A DNA stretch of 64,000 nucleotides, taken from positions 5,645,888 through 5,709,887 of the forward strand of contig NW_006917092.1 of assembly GCF_000516985.1 (NCBI RefSeq), written 5' to 3'. This DNA is from Pestalotiopsis fici W106-1. Lineage: Eukaryota; Ascomycota; Sordariomycetes; Amphisphaeriales; Sporocadaceae. The notes below the pieces were generated by a model that made no database searches, was not told the DNA's origin, and saw only the letters and a list, made by a program, of their open reading frames with translations. A program made the translations under genes and the position numbers. This document shows positions 56,884 to 64,000 of the stretch, piece after piece (the first letter of the stretch is position 1; every line of letters begins with the position of its first letter).

Positions 56884-58708
56884 ATGTCACCCATCTCAAT
56901 TGCTCTTGGGTTTATTGCCCTGATAGCGTGCTGCCAGTTAATATGGACTCGGTATCGAAGACACTTGAGCTCCATCCCTGGCCCATTTGTGGCCAGCTTC
57001 AGCAATCTTTGGAAGGTTGCAGCCGTCTACTGTGAGGACATGCCGGGGTGGAATATAGGAGTCCATGAAAAGTACGGGCCAGTCGTACGAATTGGCCCAA
57101 GTCACGTATCTTTCAGCAGTCCAGAGGCTTTTCAGACTATTCATGCCTCAAGGCAAGCATTTGCTAAGGTACATCATCTTAAGAAGCACTGATAACAAAA
57201 TGTTCTGACCTTATGTGGATTTACAGACAAATTTCTATGAAGTAGGCGCTCCACCTTATCATGGTGAGCTCCTTGAAAACCTTTTTTCTCTCAGAGATAC
57301 ACAACGCCACACTACTCTGAAAAGAACTATCGGAGGTTTCTACACAAAGACCGCTGTGAAGGATTTCGAGTCCAAGATTGACACGTGCGTTGGTCTGTTC
57401 ATGAGTAAACTCGGAGAACACGTCGGCAGTGAAGCTTTGGAGCTCGACATGTCGATGTGGCTTCACTTGTTCGCTTATGACTGTTTGAGCGAGATCAATG
57501 TCTCAGAGCGGCTCGGTTTTCTTGAGGAAGGAAAAGATGTTGGGGGCAAGATCGCCTCTGCTGATCAAATATTCTATTTGGTCGGACTGGTATGTTCACA
57601 ACTCATCCATTCATTTTTCTTACACCTAATTGAAGGAAATAGCTTACTCAGGCACCCGTTCTGCATTTACTTTATAATTTTCTCAGAGATTTGAAGCCTG
57701 CGGAAGAGGCTGAGCCCATATTTAGGGTGAGCCAAATTCTTATATCAATCAAAACTCATCTTTGTGCTTACGGTCTATTCCAGTTTACTCTTGATAAAAT
57801 CAGGTCCAGGGAGAAAGCATCCCAAACGCAGAAAGACATGCTTGATAAACTGCTCGGGCTTCACCAAGAACAGCCGGACAGACTGTCTATACGAGATGTC
57901 ACCGCTGCTGTCTATATAAATCTGTAAGCCAATTGCATCTCCGTTTACGCATTGTTCTTACCGGTCACTAGAACGGCGGGTCACGACGTGCTTGCGATTA
58001 CCCTTCGTGCAATATGGTACTACCTGGCCATCAACCGGAGCATTCTAAACAAATTGCGAACCGAGATATTCGAGCTGGGTCATGACCTTTCATCTCCCGC
58101 AGTTCCTTGGGAAAAAGTCTCGAAGTTGCCTTACCTGTATATTTCCCTCCCTGACTGAACACTTGCTATGCTGGCCAGTGCTAACAACCAACAAAAGTAA
58201 CGCCGTGATACAAGAAGCCTTGAGAATCCACCCGAATACGGGGACGATCATTGAACGCAAAGCTCCATCCGAGGGTGTCGTAATTGATGGTTACAGCATA
58301 CCTGGAGGCACTACTGTGGGCGTCAACGCATGGGTTCTCCACCGAAACAAAGATATCTTCGGTGCTGATGTTGACAAATTTCGCCCCGAGCGATGGTTAG
58401 AAGCTAGCGAAGAGAAAAGGCTCGAAATGAGCCGCTATCTATTTTCTGTAAGTGACGGTAGCCCCTTAAAAGATCCGTGGATTATACTACTTGAGATCGG
58501 GCTTCCTCTGACTCCTTGAGTATAGTTTGGAGCGGGTGCACATACTTGCATTGGAAAGAACATTGCTATTATGATGATAACGAAACTGATGGTTGAGTTT
58601 TTCCAACGATACGATATGGCACTCGCACATCCAGAGAGGAAGTGGAGAGTCCATGGCAGCTGGGTGACTAAGCAGACAGAGATGAATATGGTTGTTCGAA
58701 GTCTGTAG
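56884..58708 (+). CDS. Cytochrome P450 monooxygenase
   Basis: 486 residues from seven exons: 56884-57168, 57227-57589, 57652-57726, 57784-57923, 57972-58136, 58198-58447 and 58526-58708. An N-terminal membrane anchor covers residues 3-21, followed by the IPGPF hinge. The I-helix oxygen-binding motif is TAGHD (normally AGxE/DT). The K-helix ExxR is in QEALRIHP. FRPERW is the PERF-type motif. The heme loop FGAGAHTCIG places the axial ligand at Cys434. It belongs to the fungal microsomal P450s with IPGP near the start, common in tailoring of alkaloids and polyketides. Five of six introns are 48-62 nt. Its divergent arrangement with the prenyltransferase suggests joint control and a hydroxylation or ring-forming step on the prenylated product. 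Confidence 0.93.
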
Positions 58709-60163
58709 AGCTCTGCTTCGAGAACATTTTCGGTGATTGATCTTCGAAGCTTGGAAACTCAATGTTGTTTACCAAGACAAATAAGGGAGATTCTGACACA
58801 GCTCTCCTCTTTAATGTCGTTACAGACAGCAATATCGCCATTTAATCACTTTTCCTATGCCTTCTTTCGTTGAATACCAAAAAAAAAAGAAAAACAACAG
58901 GGGAGGGGGGCTCTCTTCATATTCAAAAGTCATCATCCCAATATTTGATTTTTAGTATCCATTTTCGTGTCCATCTAAAATAGTCGAGCCGATGTGACAA
59001 TGAAAATGCAGTTTGACGTGTTATGTATCTTGCTTTCTTAAACCGTTCTGTGAGTAACTCCCACCTACCTATCTATATAGGTAATGAACGCGCTCTTAAG
59101 AAGCAGGTTGACGAAGATTTCACATCAGCCAACACGAATTTTTTGCACATTCGGCGGAGCATCACATGAAAGTACAGAAAGAGTTCTTGACGTGTGCCTG
59201 AGAAAGCCGACGATGTGAAAATCAAAAACATTAAACCTGAAAATAGAAGAGATAAAGCTTTGTTAAAGGTCAGCTGGTATACCGTGGTAGTACTGTAACA
59301 TATTCTACATATCAAGCCCCGAGAGCGGTGATTAGAATACGGAAGCCGATCAATTTAGTGGCTCCCTGGATCGGAATCTGGGAAATTATGGCTATTGCTG
59401 ATAATTCTACATAACTGTGTAATGTATAGGTATATCTCGACATTTCTTAATATGGCGGGCATCTGCATTGTTTGCAGATCAGAATTCGCGTCAGTGTTAA
59501 GCTGACGTTGGTGGCATACGCAGCCGTGATATCTATAAGCATAATTATTCAGTTTCGCTGATTGCGGAAGAAGTTCTTATTGGCCACTTATGATGTTTAC
59601 TTGAAAGCCACTATGAAACTGGCCTTTTTCTTTGATTCTTTTATTCTTTTTTCGAAGAAAAGAAAGGGAAAAAATACCTATATATATATAATCCTCGATT
59701 TAGTAGCAACGATCCTCGACTGCTACATTTATTATCGCCGCCCATCGTTATACTAATACGCTAGAAAGGTTTTAAATGACGCTTGAGCATGATATTATAT
59801 AATCAGTATCCGTATGACGGTTGTTCGAACTGGGCAAAGTCCGCTTCCTGCAGGGACTCCGGTAAATTCCTTGCCCGCATCGCCACCCCGCACTGCCGCC
59901 GCCACGCCAGATGCCTGCATCTCAAATAAGGCTGCCTTAAAACTCTTCCGACCAGCCATTGGTTTTGTTTTGAGAATAATCAAGAAGACCCAGTCACAGC
60001 AAAAACTGCTCTAGCGCGCACCTTTGGTCTTGCCTGCAAATCAAGGTGCAATCTTACTCAATTACGCTTTAGAGCAATCAAAGAGCAGCCTCATTCTCAC
60101 GACTGATGTTTTAATCAGCGACATCGACCGGAGCAGGAAACGTCCTGGACCACAATAGGGACC
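58709..60163. other. Intergenic with a gene relic
   Basis: No live gene seen. It holds the reductase-gene relic listed separately (59300-59475), a TA repeat at 59680-59690, and a locally GC-rich patch at 59820-59960 whose frames lack support. Confidence 0.5.
59300..59475 (-). pseudogene. Relic copy of the 5' end of the reductase gene at 46857-47882
   Basis: The 19-mer gaatacggaagccgatcaa occurs at 59335-59353 and at 47822-47840, inside the start of the reductase coding region. Similarity continues on both sides in the same order: cgagagcgg just before; gtggctccc after; tggcCattgc versus tggcTattgc over the start codon, destroying the ATG; then atttctta and ggcggg-tctgc in the upstream region. 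Spacing is kept within about 10 bp over some 150 bp. Many differences are C to T. Only the N-terminal codons plus upstream sequence survive. Confidence 0.7.
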
Positions 60164-62383
60164 ATGCCTTCTGAGCCAAGAACTGGGAACTACGAACAAG
60201 CAAATCGAAGAAGAGTAGATAAAACTTACGAGCTACGACGTCGAAAATTGATGCTAGCCGAACTGAATCCGCCTGTCAATACAAATCCTCCCTGTGATGA
60301 GGTTATTCTCGTCACCCAGGTGTCTCTCGAGGGCTGGTTCTTCCCCGGTGCTTGGGTCGACGGGCACATGGCGAGTGCGCGGTATTGCAAAATAGCACAT
60401 CTTGGCCTTTGCGAGAGCGATCACCTTCATGTCACCGTAGTGGACGCAGAAGGCAACAAAGCCCATTTCCGGTGGCAAATGACCAAGAACCTTATCCACG
60501 CCCCCATGCAGCAAGTTCAGATGGCCGCCGTCATCGTCATGGAATCTTCTTCTGAAGCCGACAATATTCTCCAACGCTACGTTGCCAAGTGTACAGTCAC
60601 CAACATCAAGGCAATAGTCACCTGGTGTGACGCGCCTTTTTGCCCTGATCGTGAGCATCAAGTCTTGATAGACGCAACGCGAATGAGGGCGAGCTTCAGC
60701 CACGTAGAGGAGGAGCTTGCCGTGGGTAGGCTTCCATGGGTCTTGCCCATAATGATTCCCGATTGGCCGATTCGGCTCCGACATCAGAAAGAGGATCTGG
60801 AGGAAACACAAGACCAGCTCTGGAAAAGACTTTCCCGCTCTAGAGAAGAACACGGCTCTACTAAGAAAAGCAACCTATACGCAAATGCTGTGACATGCGG
60901 TGAGCTAAAGGTGATGGCACCTTTGCTCTCTGACAGAACTGTGGACGATTCTCTGCTCATATGTGTTGGACATGACATTGTCAAAGATATGGAGGCCTGG
61001 CAAAGTAATCAAAAAGCAAGAGACATGACAGAAGACTGGAGACTGCAGCAAAACTCTATCCCCAAGCGTGTTTACGATGTTGAAACTGGACAGATCGTTC
61101 CTTGCACAACAGACACAGAATACACCGCTCTTAGCTACGTCTGGGCTCAGCACAGCGAGAAGACAACTATATCGATGATACAAAAACTCTCATCCAAAAT
61201 GGGGACGCGTTACTGGTGGGTTGACAGGCTTTGCATGAGGACAGCGGAAGAGAAAGCTGAGGAGATCCCGCGTATGGCTGGATACTACCAAAACGCGAGA
61301 ACAACCGTTATCTTCGACCGCGATCTGGCATCAGAGACTTTCAAATCTGCCTCTTTCAGCCGCACATGCTGGACTGGAAATGCACTTGAAAGTATGAGCA
61401 GGGAGTTGCAGACGGCCGTGGACTACACCACCTGGGCCAAGAGGGTGTGGACCCTTCAAGAGTTCGTACTGGCGAGCAGAGTCTTGTTTGTAACACATAG
61501 TGGGTTACTTGAGGGATATTTCTATGGATCCTGGTCAGCCGGAAGTCCCTACTGGTCATCCCTCTACTTCACGGATGTTCCATGGTTTTCCATTGTCTAC
61601 GAGCCTAGCGAATGCGAGTTTCAGCGCGCAACTGTGGGCCGCAGGTTTGGATTTCTCAATGATAGACCAATCGGTCCGTCTAATTATACCTGGCCCCGAC
61701 CGACACAAGGGAGTAGTCTCTCATTGGGAGAAGCATGGACGCTAGGCAAAGGAAGACAGTGTACCCAGAAGGAAGATCTCATTTATGGCATGACGGCTTT
61801 ACTGGCGAACAGCAAGAACATTATAGTTGAGTACGGCATCGACTGGGCGGAGCTGATGAGACGATGTTGCCAATGGGGCCTTGTTCAGGCCGACGTGCTG
61901 ACCTCGCGACGGATCTGCAATGAGCAGGGGGTGTGCTGGGCACCAGATGTATCCGACCACAATGTGCCGATACTATTTAATGGTGACGAATCACGCAGCA
62001 ATACGGGCTTCGCACGCCCAAACAAGATGATAACAATGAATACTCTCAGCTCGGAGTGTGAGGTCAATTTACCTCAGCTGGATATTCATTGTGGGCCGGA
62101 CACTGCAAAAGGTAACAGGACATGGGGAGTGCTTTGGTTCGATGGAATAGCTTACTCGGCCGTATTCATAAATGCCTCGATCCCACTGAGTCATGTGAAC
62201 TGTACAGGTCTTCTGGTTGCGGGTGAGAGCAAACGCCTCTTGTTGGTGTTGGGGCAGATGAAAGGAACAAACGACGTGATCTTTTACAAAATCGGCATGT
62301 GTGAAGCAGTCATCAACGAAGACGAAGATGATTTGCCATGGGAGAAAATTTCGAAGGCGGCAAACCGTGTAATGTTAGGGTAG
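60164..62383 (+). CDS. Divergent HET-domain-like protein
   Basis: Single-exon frame of 739 residues. The N-terminal 300 residues have no recognised domain and include a charged helical stretch near residue 210. HET landmarks follow in order but in weakened form: EYTALSYVWAQHS near residue 318 (normally WG), TRYWWVDRLCMRTAEE near 347 (normally DxxCIDQ), MAGYYQNARTTVIF, and WAKRVWTLQEFVLASRVLFV near 428. The missing IDQ suggests a divergent subfamily. The C-terminal part resembles the extra-domain region of long HET proteins (TQKEDLIYGMTALL). A role in non-self recognition is the family expectation. It is the second intact HET-type gene bordering the metabolite cluster. Confidence 0.8.
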   Translation: MPSEPRTGNYEQANRRRVDKTYELRRRKLMLAELNPPVNTNPPCDEVILVTQVSLEGWFFPGAWVDGHMASARYCKIAHLGLCESDHLHVTVVDAEGNKAHFRWQMTKNLIHAPMQQVQMAAVIVMESSSEADNILQRYVAKCTVTNIKAIVTWCDAPFCPDREHQVLIDATRMRASFSHVEEELAVGRLPWVLPIMIPDWPIRLRHQKEDLEETQDQLWKRLSRSREEHGSTKKSNLYANAVTCGELKVMAPLLSDRTVDDSLLICVGHDIVKDMEAWQSNQKARDMTEDWRLQQNSIPKRVYDVETGQIVPCTTDTEYTALSYVWAQHSEKTTISMIQKLSSKMGTRYWWVDRLCMRTAEEKAEEIPRMAGYYQNARTTVIFDRDLASETFKSASFSRTCWTGNALESMSRELQTAVDYTTWAKRVWTLQEFVLASRVLFVTHSGLLEGYFYGSWSAGSPYWSSLYFTDVPWFSIVYEPSECEFQRATVGRRFGFLNDRPIGPSNYTWPRPTQGSSLSLGEAWTLGKGRQCTQKEDLIYGMTALLANSKNIIVEYGIDWAELMRRCCQWGLVQADVLTSRRICNEQGVCWAPDVSDHNVPILFNGDESRSNTGFARPNKMITMNTLSSECEVNLPQLDIHCGPDTAKGNRTWGVLWFDGIAYSAVFINASIPLSHVNCTGLLVAGESKRLLLVLGQMKGTNDVIFYKIGMCEAVINEDEDDLPWEKISKAANRVMLG

Positions 62384-62474
62384 TGACTGTCATATCTATA
62401 TTGGCGGTGTAGAATCACCGACTTTTGGACTCGGAATCTATTGGTGAGATCGGTTTATCAATCTCCATCGATCC

Positions 62475-63958
62475 TCAGTAACCCCATCTCTTCAGATACG
62501 CGTCGATCTGACTTGCATGATTCTTCTTGATCCTCTGAATCTGCTCCGGGGTCCGCTTACTCAGCCACCTTTGCGAAGCGAAATAAGGTGGGAATACTGC
62601 CTCAAGAAACCATTTTACCCCGGCCAATTCTCCGACGCCCTTGATATCCTGCGGCCGAAGCACACCGGCTCGAGCAAATTCCTCACTCAATACTTCCAAG
62701 GTTCTCCACGGAACATCAGCTCTCTCCTCTTCTGCCGTAGGAATATTCCCTTCGCACCCGTGGAGAAGGCACTTGACCCATTGCTGCATTGGGCCTTCTT
62801 CGAGGGGTCCGAGGAGGATGTGACCCAGTAGACCCATTGAATAGAAATACTCGTCCGCCGGAGTGGCCACGTGCGAGAAATCAAAGTCGAGCAAGGCTGT
62901 CAAACGATTGCTTTCGACATCAAAGAGCATGTTGAATATGTCTAGAGGCTGATTGTTAGTGATCTATTACTCGATGATGAGCTGAGAGTCGACATGAAAT
63001 CCAACTCACCAAAATCTCCGTGCACCAATGTTGGTCGATGAATCGAGTTCTGCTCTGCTACCTTTGCGATTCCATCTTGGGCTACAAGCCTGTCGAGACG
63101 ATCCCGCAAACTGTTTCCGCCGGGCTGCAGATCAGTCTCGCGCCAACCACGGACAATGTTCTCATTTCCATCGGCCTCTTGGAGCTGATGACGCAGCATC
63201 TGGGCATGCATCTCCGGATACGTCTCAAACGGCCCTCCACAGGGAATCGACGTGGGGCCCGTGACAATGTTGCCCGCTTCGTCAAACCGCAGACCGCCGT
63301 ACCCCTTGACGCTCGGCGGCAGCTCGTAGCTCTGAATGAGCTTGAAGACGGTGGCAATCTGCGCCAGCAGGTCGCGCTTCTTTTCCTCGTCAAGTTGTTC
63401 AAACGACGTCTTTTCCTCGCTGTTGGCGCTGAGCCCAAACGTGCTGTCGAGCCCCACACCAGCCTTGTGCTCTTGCAACACATACCCGTACGTACCGTCC
63501 TGATCTGAGGGGGCGCATGAATTCCAATCGTATACCTCTGGTACCAGGCTTGAGCTGTACGACGACAGGGCATCCCTCATTAGTGTCATGGCTGCGACTT
63601 CATTCTCGACTCTTGCGTCATGGTTGACCAGTGCCTGGGGATTGGAGATGCGAATCACCACTATGGCAGTCTCAGCGGGCAGCGATACGACGCCCGGCTT
63701 GACGATTTTCTTGGTCTGAGAGTTGACGGCGTCTTGCAAATCATCCGACGCAAGGTCGATTTGATAAACGAAATTGTTTGAATCTCTACCCAAGGTCTTT
63801 AATCCAGTTACCTATGACACGATTTCAGTTCATGTCAAAAAGACGTCGAGATTCAAGATAAAAAGCAAAGAACCAACCTCGCGACCAAATTCATCGCGCA
63901 GGAGATCTTTGATGAACCTCTCCCGGTTTTCTGGAGTTTGCTCCATCATTGGCGACAT
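62475..63958 (-). CDS. Aminoglycoside-phosphotransferase-like kinase
   Basis: 449 residues from exons 63958-63878, 63811-63010 and 62941-62475 (introns 66 and 68 nt). The start MSPMMEQTPENRERF lies only 42 bp from the window edge. A kinase-like N-lobe has FVYQIDL and AIVVIRISN (ATP-binding Lys replaced by Arg in the VVIRI strand). The Brenner-type catalytic loop HGDFDIFN is built across the second splice, with Asp293 and Asn298. The metal-binding motif is LLDFDFSH (Asp313). These are the hallmarks of the fungal APH/choline-kinase-like family, which phosphorylates small molecules or is of unknown role. It converges with the HET-like gene with 91 bp between stop codons. It is not evidence of antibiotic resistance. 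Confidence 0.87.
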
Positions 63959-64000
63959 TTCTTGGCAAGACTCAAGATTCTGATCAAATACGCGTCTGGC
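63959..64000. other. Right edge, upstream of the kinase gene
   Basis: Only 42 bases of upstream sequence are visible; nothing can be assigned. Confidence 0.5.

Noticed and set aside
62475..63958. Antibiotic resistance gene
   Set aside because: The APH-like fold is common in fungi with unknown small-molecule substrates; nothing indicates resistance.
1..64000. CRISPR array, prophage, insertion sequence or operon features
   Set aside because: The window is eukaryotic with spliced genes; no spaced repeats, integrases or transposases were seen.

Overview
The window is genomic DNA from a filamentous ascomycete (Pezizomycotina, most likely a Sordariomycete/Hypocreales-type fungus; that rank is inference). 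Nearly all genes carry short introns (about 45-156 nt, mostly GT-AG with CTAAC/CTGAC-like branch sites). The families are typically filamentous-fungal: HET domain, Zn(II)2Cys6 regulator, RTA1-like and rhodopsin-like membrane proteins, BBE-type FAD oxidases and a DMATS prenyltransferase. I located exon boundaries by eye from splice signals, reading frame and family conservation; no transcript data were available.

Layout. (1) 0-10 kb, accessory metabolism: an unrecognised minus-strand gene leaving the left edge, a decayed NmrA-type gene, a short-chain dehydrogenase divergent from a thiamine-diphosphate enzyme, and a secreted GH1 glucosidase-like protein. (2) 10-21 kb, a lipid/stress-flavoured block: two tandem RTA1-like membrane proteins, a C6 zinc-cluster regulator, a sterol-glucosyltransferase-like GT28 protein with a GC-AG intron, and an epoxide hydrolase. 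(3) 21-35 kb, core genes: FGAM synthase (ADE6), a disordered basic protein with repeated SxIP motifs, a LIM-domain protein with an in-frame TAG, Mediator subunit MED10 and a conserved unknown. (4) 35-38 kb is gene-poor. (5) 38-64 kb, accessory: two HET-domain genes and a HET pseudogene frame or interrupt a candidate secondary-metabolite cluster (FAD-linked oxidase, NAD(P)-dependent reductase, rhodopsin-like membrane protein, flavin monooxygenase, DMATS prenyltransferase, cytochrome P450). An aminoglycoside-phosphotransferase-like kinase lies at the right edge.

How the genes may work together. The prenyltransferase and P450 share an 835-bp intergenic region containing a perfect 7-bp inverted repeat. 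With the flavin monooxygenase, reductase and BBE oxidase they form a plausible prenyl-indole-type tailoring set. No PKS, NRPS or terpene cyclase is present, so the prenyltransferase would be the core enzyme. The SDR/ThDP pair at 3.7-7.1 kb could form and then reduce or oxidise a hydroxyketone. The most unusual signals are a decayed copy of the 5' end of the 46.9-kb reductase gene about 11.5 kb away, the LIM-gene nonsense codon, the SxIP-rich protein, and the A20 tract two bases before the prenyltransferase start codon.
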